A stretch of 64,000 nucleotides of DNA from Pyxidicoccus sp. MSG2 (GTDB taxonomy: Bacteria; Myxococcota; Myxococcia; Myxococcales; Myxococcaceae), in the NCBI RefSeq assembly GCF_026626705.1, contig NZ_JAPNKC010000001.1, positions 992,001 to 1,056,000 on the forward strand. The letters are read 5' to 3'. The notes beneath the pieces are model-generated. The model was not told where the DNA came from, did not search any database, and worked only from the letters and a program-made list of their open reading frames with translations. Below, piece by piece: positions 8,060-16,436 of the stretch (within the stretch, counting starts at the first letter, position 1; each line of letters opens with the position of its first letter). A program made the position numbers and the translations under genes.

Positions 8060-10732
8060 ATGACGTTCCCCCGCGCCCTCGCGCCGCTGTGCGTCCTCCT
8101 CCTGCTTTCCGCCTGCTCCGACCCCGAGCCCACACCCGGGCCGGTGGACAGCGGCGCCACGACGGATGCCGGCACCGACGGCGGCACGGATGCTGGCACT
8201 GACGCCGGCACGGATGCTGGCGCCGACGCCGGCACGGATGCTGGCACTGACGCCGGCACGGATGCTGGCGCCGACGCCGGCACGGATGCTGGCACCGAGA
8301 CGCCCCTGACCATCAACACCGAGGTCCTGCCGGAGGCCTACGTGGGCCGCGCGTACCAGGCCACCCTGGCAGCGTCCGGCGGCGTGGCGCCCTATGTGTG
8401 GTCGCGCTTCAGCGGCGTGCTGCCCGTGGGCCTGTCCCTGTCGGACGAAGGCGTGCTGTCCGGCACCCCGGGGACATCTGGCGAAGTCGCCTTCACGCTC
8501 AGCGTGCGCGACGCGGCCGGAGTCTCCGTCCGGGCGGCACTCTCCGTCACGACCCATGAGCTTCCTGCCCTCGCCGAGGTCCCCGCCCCGACGCGCAAGG
8601 TGGGCGACACCGTCACGCAGACGCTCACCGTCACTGGTGGCAAGGCGCCCTACACCTTCACCTCCGGCACGCTGCCCCCAGGGCTGACGCTGGCGAGCGG
8701 CGTCCTCCAGGGCACGCTCAGCCAGGCCGGCACCTTCACCTTCGACCTCACCGCCACGGACGCGAATGGCGTGACGGCCACCCGCACCGTGACGTTCACC
8801 GTCCTCGAGCGCTTCGCCATCACCACCGGAGCGCTGCCCCAGGGCACGCGCGGCGAGCCGTACACCTTCACGCTCACCGCGTCGTCCGGCCGTGCGCCCC
8901 TGACCTGGAGCATCACCGCCGGCGCGCTACCCGCCGGGCTCACCCTGTCCACCGCGGGCGTCCTCTCCGGGACGCCGACCTCGGCGGGGACCTCCACCTT
9001 CACCGTCACCGTGCAGGACGCGGACGGACAGACGGACGCGCGGGAGCTCTCGCTCGTCGCGAGAGACCCGGGCGCGCCGGTGTTCACCGTGGGCCAGTTC
9101 AACATCACCTACTTCGGCGACAACACGCGCGGGCCCGACCACTCCACTTCCGACGGTGGCACGTCGGACGACCTGCAGATTGCCTACGCGCGCGACGTGA
9201 TGCGCGACGCGGGCGCCAACGTGTGGGGCATGGTGGAGATGGTGGACACGAGCGACTTCGACGTCCTCAAGTCCCAGCTCCCCGGCTTCAGCGGCTTCCT
9301 GTCCAACAACGCCGCCTTCGTCTCCGGCGGTACGTCTCCCTACGGCACCAGCAGCCAGAAGCTGGGCGTGCTCTATGACAGCGCCCTCACCTTCCAGGGC
9401 TCACAGCTCATCCTGAACGACGCCACGCACCTGCCCGACTTCAGCAGCCGCCCACCGCTGCGCGTGGACTTCACGACGGAAATCCAGGGCGTGGAGACGC
9501 CGCTCACGGTCATCGTCGTCCACATGCGTGCCGAGAGCGCCGACCCCACGGGTCCCCGCGACTCACGCCAGCGCGCGAGCGCCGCGCTGAAGGAGTACCT
9601 GGACACGAACCTGCCCACGCAACACGTCATCGTGCTCGGGGACTGGAACGACGACGTGGACGAGTCCATCACCCTGGACCCCAACTCCGGCTCGCCGCTG
9701 CCCACTCCGTACCAGGACTTCGTCTCGGACCCGGAGCGCTACACGTTCATCACCCGGGCCCTTTCGCTCGCGGGGGACGACACCTCCATCGGCTTCGAGA
9801 ACGTGGTCGACCACACGCTGGCCAGCAACGAGGTGGCCTCCTGCTACGTGTCCGGCTCGGCCCGGGTCATCTACGCGGACAATTGGGTGCCGGACTACCT
9901 GAACACACTGAGCGACCACCGCCCCGTCACCAGCGCGTACGCATTCAGCGCGGAGACGGGCCCCTTCCTCCGCCTCAAGGCGCCGCAGGGCGGCACGTAC
10001 CAGGCGGGCAGCGTGCTCGCCATCACCTGGACGTCGTGGTCCGTGGGCGAGGTGCGCGTCGAGGCCTCCACCGACGACGGCGCGCAGTGGAGCGTGCTCG
10101 CCGCGTCCGTGCCGGCGGCGCAGGGCAGCTACCTGTGGACGCTGCCGGACCTCGACTCCAGCACCGTGCGCGTGCGGGTGGTGGACGTGTCCAACCCGGC
10201 GCGCACCGACACGAGCGACGCGGCGCTGACGCTCGTCAAGGGCCCGGGGCGCGTGTTCATCAACGAGGTGCTCGCCTTCGAGCCCACCGTCAACGGCTCG
10301 CTCAACCAGGCCTACGAGTTCGTGGAGCTCGTCAACGCGAGCCCCTTCCCCGTCGACATCTCCGGCTGGAGCGTATGGGACTCCACCAACGGGGCCGCGC
10401 GCCATGTCTTCCCGACGGGCATGAAGCTGGGCGCGGGCAAGGGCTATGTCGTCTTCGGTGGCAACGCAGGGATTCCGGCCGGCCTGACGAACGCGGCGGC
10501 GGCCTCCAGCAACCAGAACACGCTTGGACTGAGCAACAGCAACGACTCCGTGCGGCTCCGGCTGCCGGACGGCGGCGTGGTGGACCAGTACAACTACACG
10601 TCCGCCACGCAGAACGTGTCCGTGAATCGCTCGCCGGATGGGGACCCGGCGGCGGGCTTCGTCCTGCACAACGCCCTGCCCTCCGGACTCGGCAGCTCAC
10701 CCGGCCGGCACGCGGACGGGACGGAGTTCTAG
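8060..10732 (+). CDS. Lipoprotein with Ig-like repeats, endonuclease/exonuclease/phosphatase and lamin-tail domains
   Basis: 890 residues. A signal peptide with lipobox LLSAC (Cys14-15 region) is followed by an Asp-Ala-Gly-Thr repeat linker (residues about 35-80). Three putative-Ig (He_PIG-like) domains follow, each with a GxLPxGLxLSxxGVLSGTP phrase (about 84-335). An endonuclease/exonuclease/phosphatase domain spans about 337-635: NITYFGDN, WGMVEMVD, VIVVHMRAES, VLGDWNDD, NVVDHTLAS, SDHRPVTSAY. These supply the Asn, Glu, Asp/Asn and Asp-His residues of the metal-dependent active site. A beta-sandwich (about 645-730) comes next, and a lamin-tail domain (about 735-890, INEVLAF...YEFVELVN...DISGWSVWD) closes the protein. 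GGAG lies 6 nt before the ATG. Inference: an outer-membrane or surface-attached DNase or phosphodiesterase used on external nucleic acid. Confidence 0.85.
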   Translation: MTFPRALAPLCVLLLLSACSDPEPTPGPVDSGATTDAGTDGGTDAGTDAGTDAGADAGTDAGTDAGTDAGADAGTDAGTETPLTINTEVLPEAYVGRAYQATLAASGGVAPYVWSRFSGVLPVGLSLSDEGVLSGTPGTSGEVAFTLSVRDAAGVSVRAALSVTTHELPALAEVPAPTRKVGDTVTQTLTVTGGKAPYTFTSGTLPPGLTLASGVLQGTLSQAGTFTFDLTATDANGVTATRTVTFTVLERFAITTGALPQGTRGEPYTFTLTASSGRAPLTWSITAGALPAGLTLSTAGVLSGTPTSAGTSTFTVTVQDADGQTDARELSLVARDPGAPVFTVGQFNITYFGDNTRGPDHSTSDGGTSDDLQIAYARDVMRDAGANVWGMVEMVDTSDFDVLKSQLPGFSGFLSNNAAFVSGGTSPYGTSSQKLGVLYDSALTFQGSQLILNDATHLPDFSSRPPLRVDFTTEIQGVETPLTVIVVHMRAESADPTGPRDSRQRASAALKEYLDTNLPTQHVIVLGDWNDDVDESITLDPNSGSPLPTPYQDFVSDPERYTFITRALSLAGDDTSIGFENVVDHTLASNEVASCYVSGSARVIYADNWVPDYLNTLSDHRPVTSAYAFSAETGPFLRLKAPQGGTYQAGSVLAITWTSWSVGEVRVEASTDDGAQWSVLAASVPAAQGSYLWTLPDLDSSTVRVRVVDVSNPARTDTSDAALTLVKGPGRVFINEVLAFEPTVNGSLNQAYEFVELVNASPFPVDISGWSVWDSTNGAARHVFPTGMKLGAGKGYVVFGGNAGIPAGLTNAAAASSNQNTLGLSNSNDSVRLRLPDGGVVDQYNYTSATQNVSVNRSPDGDPAAGFVLHNALPSGLGSSPGRHADGTEF
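8165..8296 (+). repeat. In-frame 48-bp tandem repeat encoding an Asp-Ala-Gly-Thr linker
   Basis: Two perfect adjacent copies of a 48-bp unit (8183-8230 and 8231-8278) are followed by a partial third copy (8279-8296) and preceded by degenerate units from about 8165. The smallest period is 12 bp, encoding DAGT or DAGA. The array lies just after the lipidated cysteine of the Ig/endonuclease lipoprotein and would act as a flexible, negatively charged tether. Any change of 12, 24 or 48 bp keeps the frame, so length variation between strains is expected. Confidence 0.9.
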
Positions 10733-10742
10733 CGGGCGGCAG

Positions 10743-10761
10743 GGCGTCCGCCGGGGACGCC
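10743..10761. terminator. Hairpin between convergent genes
   Basis: A 7-bp perfect inverted repeat, GGCGTCC (10743-10749) and GGACGCC (10755-10761), with a 5-nt loop lies in the short gap between two convergent stops (10732 and 10770). The following bases TGTCTCACTC are only moderately T-rich. It probably works as a weak bidirectional terminator. Confidence 0.5.
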
Positions 10762-10769
10762 TGTCTCAC

Positions 10770-13700
10770 TCATCTGGAACGAGAGGACAGCGGCTGAGGG
10801 GTGGCCTTGCCGCCACCATTCCGCATGTGGATGGGCGTCCACGAGGGCCACATCCTAGAAGCGAGCCCGGTGCCGGTCGACAGGTCCACCGCGTACCAGT
10901 CGGCCCATCCCCCACCTCCATTCTTGCTGCCGGTCACGATGTCGGCTTTGCCATCTCCATCGAAGTCGCCTACCAACGGCTGATAGTCGGCGGCGCTTCC
11001 ACCGTTCCGCATGTGGATGGGTGTCCACGAGGGCCACATCCCAGAGGTGAACCCGGAGCCGGTCGACAGGTCCACCGCATACCAGTCAGCCCATCCTCCA
11101 CCTCCATTCTTGCTGCCGGTCACGATGTCCGCTTTGCCGTCTCCATTGAAGTCGCCCACGCGCGACTGATAGTCGGCGCTGCTTCCACCATTCCGCATGT
11201 GGATTGGCGTCCAGGAAACCCAGGTCCCGGAACTGAACGCCGAGCCGGTCGACAGGTCCACCGCATACCAATCGGCCCATCCCCCGAATGCGTTCTTGCT
11301 GAGGGTGACGACGTCGTCTCGACCGTCTCCATTGAAGTCGCCTACCAACGGCTGATAGTCGGCGCTGCCGCTACCGTTTCTCATGTGGATGGGCGTCCAC
11401 GAGGTCCAAGTCCCGGAGGTGAATCCCGAGCCGGTCGACAGGTCCACTGCATACCAGTCGGCCCATCCCCCACTGCCGTTCTTGCTGACCGTGACGATGT
11501 CGTCCTTGCCGTCTCCGTTGAAGTCACCCACCAACGGTTGGTAGTCGGCACTGCGGCCGCCATTCCTCATGTGGATGGGCGTCCACGAGGTCCAGGTCTC
11601 GGAGATGAATCCCGAGCCAGTCGACAGGTCCACCGCATACCAGTCGGCCCATCCCCCACTTCCGTTCTTGCTGACCGTGACGACGTCGTCCTTGCCATCT
11701 CCGTTGAAGTCTCCCACCAGCGCCCGATAGTCGGCCCCGGGGCCACCATTTCGCATGTGGATGGGCGTACGCGAGGCCCAGGTCCCAGAGGTGAACCCCC
11801 TGCCGTTCGACAGGTCCACCGCGTACCAGTCGGCCCATCCTCCGGACGCGTTCTTGCTGACGGTGACGACGTCGTCCTTGCCGTCTCCGTTGAAGTCTCC
11901 CACGAGCGGCTGATAGTCGGCGTTGCGGCCACCATTGCGCATGTGGATGGGCGTCCACGAAGTCCAGGTCCCGGAGGCGAATCCCGAGCCAGTCGACAGG
12001 TCCACCGCATACCAGTCAGCCCATCCTCCGGATGCGTTCTTGCTGAGGGTGACGATGTCTGCCTTTCCATCCCCACTGAAGTCACCCACGCGCGACTGAT
12101 ATTCCGGGCCTGTAGACGGGGGAGTGAGACATCGACCATCGCCGCCGAGAATCTGGCCTGCCAGGCAGTCTGCCAGGGGATAGGCGATGCTCGCGACGGG
12201 CGTTCCATCAGGTACAAGGGAGGGCATGAGTGTGTAACTCCGCTCCCACAACGGCAGTTCCCAGTGGAAAAGGGTGGCGTCCACGGGCGACCAAGACTCG
12301 TAGATGTCGATGCCCCAGACGTTGAGAGCGAGCCTGGCTCCTGCCACCACGCTCACATCGAACCCGAGCTTGATACCGTTGTTCACCTCGATGGCATCCG
12401 GCTTGAGCGTGGACCAGGTCGCGTCCCAGTAGGGACCCGCGAATGCGGTCACCGGCATCTTCACATAGAGCACCTTTTCGAGCACCACCTCGGGAGCCAG
12501 CCCGATGTAGGGCATGACATATCCAGATACTCCCAGCGTCGTGGCAATGCGAAAGTCCGGGTAGATGAACGCGTCCTGGAACGACGTGGTCGACCCACGC
12601 TGGTCAGACCAGCCAATGTCCAGCGCCACCGTGGCGCCATAGAGCGCACAGAACTTCACGCCGACCCGCGTCTCGGATGCCAGCGCGAAGCCCGCCTTGT
12701 AACCGATGTCCGGGCGCACCCCCAGGTCGACGAGGAGCGGCCCGATGACGAACGAGGTCCCCCAGAAGGTCGACCACAGCGACTTCGTGGCGGTCAGGGT
12801 GACACCCTTGGTGGCATTCGCGCCGAGGTAACCATCCAGCATCAACATGAAGCCCACGCTCCCTCTCACATGAGACCAGGTGATGGAGACATCCGCGTCA
12901 ATGCCAGTGCTGACCGCCAGATCCAGCATGCCAATGCAGACCCCATCAAAAGAGCAGTCCTTGAGCACGCTCGTGGGAATGTCCATCCTCTTGCTCAGCC
13001 GGTACGTCGCGAGGAGATCAGCGTAGCTTCTGACCTTCGCCTGATAGGCGGCGTCATCCTGCATGACTCTTCCACCAGTCTCCGCCACACCGGCTCGCCG
13101 TATCGCGCCACCGGGTGAGCCGGCAGAAGGCGTCTTCATGTAGAAGACCGGCATGACGTCCGCGTAGGAGGGGACGTCCTCGGCGGACGAGAGCAGGGCC
13201 CCCAGGGGCAGCTCCGCCCCTCGCCGCAGCTCGGGGCGGATGCCCTGCGGCACAACCCTCCGGTACTTCGCGGTCGCAACGTCCATGATGATGTCGCCGG
13301 GCTCCACGGAGAACCCTCCCGACAGGCTGGTGCTCCGTGTTGCCCGGGAATCCACCTTGACGATGGCGTTTCCATTCACGTTGTACCCAAGATTGCCGCC
13401 AGCCGGATTGAGCCCTGGAATCAGATCTGGCGCGTATGAATACATCGCGGTGCTGAGGGATTCCCTGGACGAGATGAACCTCAGATAAATCTTGCTCTGA
13501 GAGGTGGGTCTCGCGCTGCTGATCGAGTCCACGTATTCGAGGTCACTCTTTCCGTCGCCGTCGAGGTCGGCCTGTTCCGATGCGCGCAGCGTGACCTGTC
13601 TCACGGCTTTGACGCCTCCTTGCGCGTCGAAGAGCGTCACGCCGAGAGATACAGCTTTCATGTCAATGGAACGAACCTCGATGAAGCCGAACACCTCCGC

Positions 13701-14060
13701 GCTGGCGTTGTCGATGTACTCATAGAGGGTTTCGCCAGAGGCATCGGCCTTCTTTCGAAGCTCGGGAGGAAGGCGGTCATGAGGGACCATGGCCCGGCTC
13801 AACGGAGCTATCCGGATGGGTATCCGCACGCCCTGGGCCAGGTGGCTCAGCACTGGATTTTCCAGGTCGAAGAGCAGGCTGCCTCCCATGAAGGGCAGGC
13901 TCTTGAGCGACTCAAATGAGACAGCCGTCCCGGGGGCCGCCGATTTCACGAGTGCACCCGCCCTGGCCTCAGGCTTGTGACACGCCCCCTCCCTGAAGGA
14001 GCAACACCCAGAGCAGACCAGCGCGAGCAGCATTGCGCACAGGATCATTCGAACAGTCAC
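10770..14060 (-). CDS. FG-GAP/VCBS repeat lipoprotein
   Basis: About 1097 residues. The signal peptide has the lipobox LVCSGC. The GTG at 14058-14060 is chosen because it adds an arginine n-region (VTVRMILCAML) and follows a G-run. ATG at 14046-14048 is the alternative, and an open frame continues to 14102. Residues about 20-650 form a large region of unrecognised beta-rich sequence with some VDLGVRPDIGYK-type strands. The C-terminus is seven tandem 62-residue repeats with the calcium-binding FG-GAP/VCBS core VGDFNGDGKxDxVT and the constant phrase GGWADWYAVDLSTG. Such repeats fold as beta-propeller blades. Seven blades would make one complete propeller. The non-repeat part has visibly more A/T-ending codons than neighbouring genes, suggesting recent transfer or weak codon selection. 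Surface binding is inferred. Confidence 0.8.
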   Translation of the reverse strand: MTVRMILCAMLLALVCSGCCSFREGACHKPEARAGALVKSAAPGTAVSFESLKSLPFMGGSLLFDLENPVLSHLAQGVRIPIRIAPLSRAMVPHDRLPPELRKKADASGETLYEYIDNASAEVFGFIEVRSIDMKAVSLGVTLFDAQGGVKAVRQVTLRASEQADLDGDGKSDLEYVDSISSARPTSQSKIYLRFISSRESLSTAMYSYAPDLIPGLNPAGGNLGYNVNGNAIVKVDSRATRSTSLSGGFSVEPGDIIMDVATAKYRRVVPQGIRPELRRGAELPLGALLSSAEDVPSYADVMPVFYMKTPSAGSPGGAIRRAGVAETGGRVMQDDAAYQAKVRSYADLLATYRLSKRMDIPTSVLKDCSFDGVCIGMLDLAVSTGIDADVSITWSHVRGSVGFMLMLDGYLGANATKGVTLTATKSLWSTFWGTSFVIGPLLVDLGVRPDIGYKAGFALASETRVGVKFCALYGATVALDIGWSDQRGSTTSFQDAFIYPDFRIATTLGVSGYVMPYIGLAPEVVLEKVLYVKMPVTAFAGPYWDATWSTLKPDAIEVNNGIKLGFDVSVVAGARLALNVWGIDIYESWSPVDATLFHWELPLWERSYTLMPSLVPDGTPVASIAYPLADCLAGQILGGDGRCLTPPSTGPEYQSRVGDFSGDGKADIVTLSKNASGGWADWYAVDLSTGSGFASGTWTSWTPIHMRNGGRNADYQPLVGDFNGDGKDDVVTVSKNASGGWADWYAVDLSNGRGFTSGTWASRTPIHMRNGGPGADYRALVGDFNGDGKDDVVTVSKNGSGGWADWYAVDLSTGSGFISETWTSWTPIHMRNGGRSADYQPLVGDFNGDGKDDIVTVSKNGSGGWADWYAVDLSTGSGFTSGTWTSWTPIHMRNGSGSADYQPLVGDFNGDGRDDVVTLSKNAFGGWADWYAVDLSTGSAFSSGTWVSWTPIHMRNGGSSADYQSRVGDFNGDGKADIVTGSKNGGGGWADWYAVDLSTGSGFTSGMWPSWTPIHMRNGGSAADYQPLVGDFDGDGKADIVTGSKNGGGGWADWYAVDLSTGTGLASRMWPSWTPIHMRNGGGKATPQPLSSRSR
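10800..12101 (-). repeat. Seven exact-length 186-bp tandem repeats (FG-GAP blades)
   Basis: The stretch is exactly 1302 bp, i.e. seven units of 186 bp with no indel, each encoding 62 residues. Units differ mainly at a few positions such as KAD/KDD, SKNAS/SKNGG/SKNGS and the residues before WTPIHMRNG. The nucleotide identity between units is high enough to create long open frames on the opposite strand. The exact spacing suggests recent amplification or ongoing gene conversion. Confidence 0.9.
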
Positions 14061-14146
14061 AGGCCCCCCCAGCAAACAAGCTGCGACATACAACCGCAGC
14101 AAGGAGAGGCACTACATCCGCACGCATGGAATCCCTGCACCCCCGT

Positions 14147-15484
14147 CTACTTGCTGACGCTTTTCTGAGGAGCCCCTGCCTCACTGAACGGCAACATCCG
14201 TCCGGAGGGCGCTGCGCTGCCAGGGCCTGTCGGGCTGCGCGAATCGGTTGCGCTCTTGAACGAGGCCCACGACAGCACCACCTCCCTGCCCGATGCGTCG
14301 CGCCCGTGGAGGAAGTCCAGCACCTGCTTGACGTCGGGCCGCACGTCCGACGGGCGCACCGTGACATGTCCCCGGAAGCCGCCGCGCTCCAGGTCCTCCT
14401 CCACGGAGATGACCTCGCGCCAGGGGCGCGTGCTGGACTCCACCTGGTCGTCCCAGCTCACGGTGAGGCGCTCGACGCGCTCCCAGGTGACGTCGCCGCC
14501 CTCGGGCACTCGGACCGTCACCCCGCTCCGCCAGCCCTCCTCGCCGCCAGGCTCACGCGCACGGTTGAACTCCAGCGTCGCCAGGGGCGGCGCGTCCGGA
14601 GGCGGCTGCCCGCGGACCTGCACGAAGGTGGTGGCGGTCCGTGCCGCGCCTGCGCTGTCACGCGCGGAGAGCCGCACCGTGAAGGCGCGCAGCTCCTGCG
14701 CTCCCAACGCCTGCGTGGCATAGCCATGCGACGCCGTGGGCTCCTGAGTCACCGTGGAGGCCCCGTCACCGAAGTCCCACTGATACGCGGTGAGCGGCGC
14801 CGCGTCCGGGGTCACCGCCCGGAAGACGAAGTCACCCGCCCCTTGTTGGCTGACCTCCAGCGTCAATGACTCCGCTTCCTTCGACGCGCCGCACTCGCGC
14901 ACGTCGATGCCCACCACCTGTTCGGCCAGCACTCCGACGCGCCGGCCTCCCAGGTCCCTGCACACCTGGAAGCGCACGAAGTACCGGCCCGCGCTCTTCG
15001 GAGCGCGCCACTGGAGCCGCGAGCCGGGTTGCAGCTCCGCGCCCGTCTCGGCGCCCGGCCACACCCAGCGCTGGACGGCGCCCGGCTCCGGCTGACCGCC
15101 CACGCGGGCGGACAGCATCATCGGCTCGCCCGCGCACACCCACGGGCGGTCCGCGTCGATGCCCTCGATGAGGGCGGTGGAGGTGAGGACCACCCGCTCC
15201 TCGTTCAAGGCCAGGGAGAGGGCCTCCCCCGTCGCCGCTTCGGGGATGGACGCTGAAGCGGGTGGCACCGGCCGCACCGGAGCCATGGGCGCGGCAGGCG
15301 CATCCACGGCTCGCGACGCCGTCACCACCACCGTGCCAAGGCTGGTGGGCCGCAGCGGTGCCTCGCCGCCCTCCGGAAGTGTCAGCGCCACGCCGACGAC
15401 CACCAGGGCGCCGCCCGCCACGAGGACCAGGCGGCTGCGGACACGGGCGCCGCCGTGGCGACCTTCAGGAACGCCAGGGGACAT
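14147..15484 (-). CDS. Membrane-anchored PKD-domain protein
   Basis: 445 residues from the ATG at 15482-15484. A further upstream frame to 15562 overlaps the preceding gene and is not used. A basic N-terminus (RHGGARVRSRLVL) precedes one transmembrane helix (LVLVAGGALVVVGVALTL, about residues 17-36). Two beta-sandwich domains follow: an Ig-like one (about 100-200, WVCAGEPMMLSARVGG) and a PKD domain (about 215-305) with the diagnostic YQWDFGDGAS and TVRLSARDSAG motifs. The C-terminal part (about 320-445) is another beta-rich region of unknown type (VRVPEGGDVTWERVERLTVSWD). It starts 13 bp after the stop of the Vps62-like gene on the same strand, so the two are probably co-transcribed. Role unknown; envelope-facing binding or structural function inferred. 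Confidence 0.7.
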   Translation of the reverse strand: MSPGVPEGRHGGARVRSRLVLVAGGALVVVGVALTLPEGGEAPLRPTSLGTVVVTASRAVDAPAAPMAPVRPVPPASASIPEAATGEALSLALNEERVVLTSTALIEGIDADRPWVCAGEPMMLSARVGGQPEPGAVQRWVWPGAETGAELQPGSRLQWRAPKSAGRYFVRFQVCRDLGGRRVGVLAEQVVGIDVRECGASKEAESLTLEVSQQGAGDFVFRAVTPDAAPLTAYQWDFGDGASTVTQEPTASHGYATQALGAQELRAFTVRLSARDSAGAARTATTFVQVRGQPPPDAPPLATLEFNRAREPGGEEGWRSGVTVRVPEGGDVTWERVERLTVSWDDQVESSTRPWREVISVEEDLERGGFRGHVTVRPSDVRPDVKQVLDFLHGRDASGREVVLSWASFKSATDSRSPTGPGSAAPSGRMLPFSEAGAPQKSVSK

Positions 15485-15497
15485 GGGAGCGCGCGGA

Positions 15498-16298
15498 CTA
15501 GAAGCCGAAGTCGACGAGGTGCCGGCGATAGCCCTCGGAGTTGGGCCGGTACCACTGGTCATCCCAGCCCTTGAACTCGACGTCGTCGAGCAGCCGCTCC
15601 GTCTTGCCGTTGAGGACCACCTGATTGATCAACGGCACCGCGAGGGAGCCCACGTTGCGTGAGATGAGCTTGCTGCTCGTGTCGAGGAACTGGGACGCGT
15701 ACTTGCTGCAGTAGTCCTGGGCGAAGCAGCCGCTGTCACAGGTGGACAGGTTGTTGTACGTCGCATGCTTGTCCTCGGCGACGTAGAGCGTGGGCCAGCC
15801 GCGATAGGCATTGCGCGAGTCGCTCGTGTCGTACTCGAGCTGGTCATACGAGTACCAGGCCGACGAGTCACACACGCTCTTGCGGTGCGCGGACAGGTAG
15901 ACCCAGTCGAGGTACCAGCGGCCTCCGGAGTAGTGCACCTCGAAGAGCTGGAACTCGGGGTCACCGTCATGGCCGGTGGTGACGCCGGTGTCCTCGAAGA
16001 AGGTGTCCAGGTAGAAGATGCGGAGCGTGCGGGTGGCGAAGGCCTCGCTCTTCACCGCGTAGTAGGGCCGGCGGCCATAGCCGCTCTCACCGGTGTCGAA
16101 CCAGAACTTCGGCATGAACGCCAGCGCGAGCTGGTACTCGCAGTCGTCGTTGAGCCCGTCCCGGTCCGCGTCCGTGCCGCTGCCCCAGCAATTGTCACCG
16201 TAGGGGATGGTGGACAGGCCATCGGCCCGGGCCACGGATGACGACAGCAGCAGGGTGAGACCCAACGACATGACGACGGTGCGGATACCGCGGTTCAT
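15498..16298 (-). CDS. Exported Vps62/DUF946-like protein
   Basis: 266 residues with a Sec signal peptide ([25 protein letters not shown], cleavage after ARA). The early segment [25 protein letters not shown] looks like a calcium-binding thrombospondin-type-3-like loop. The central part has the order seen in Vps62/DUF946 proteins: acidic aromatic strand, [30 protein letters not shown], then [16 protein letters not shown], where a late YVAxxKHAxY motif is characteristic. Six or more cysteines (CFAQDYC, CDSGC) suggest disulphides. The family has no settled biochemical role, and the match is from recall of the motif order, so treat it as moderate. It heads a probable two-gene unit with the PKD protein. 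Confidence 0.6.
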   Translation of the reverse strand: MNRGIRTVVMSLGLTLLLSSSVARADGLSTIPYGDNCWGSGTDADRDGLNDDCEYQLALAFMPKFWFDTGESGYGRRPYYAVKSEAFATRTLRIFYLDTFFEDTGVTTGHDGDPEFQLFEVHYSGGRWYLDWVYLSAHRKSVCDSSAWYSYDQLEYDTSDSRNAYRGWPTLYVAEDKHATYNNLSTCDSGCFAQDYCSKYASQFLDTSSKLISRNVGSLAVPLINQVVLNGKTERLLDDVEFKGWDDQWYRPNSEGYRRHLVDFGF

Positions 16299-16436
16299 GG
16301 AGCGCTCCCGGGGGTGGAGACGTCGAGGAGGAGCGCACGCTAGCCCTCCTCTGCCTCACGGCTCCACCCCGGTGCGACGCATATCGTTCGTGAGCGTCGG
16401 CTATCTCCCCACCACCGTGAGGTGTAGGAAGTGGCC

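Noticed and set aside
10800..12101. Regular repeats that could be taken for a CRISPR array
   Set aside because: The period is 186 bp with coding conservation, no short constant repeats with variable spacers, and no cas genes nearby.
10638..13118. 826-residue plus-strand frame over the FG-GAP gene
   Set aside because: It is the antisense shadow of the 186-bp repeats, has no ribosome site, begins inside the preceding gene and lacks a domain; the minus-strand gene has a lipobox and FG-GAP motifs.
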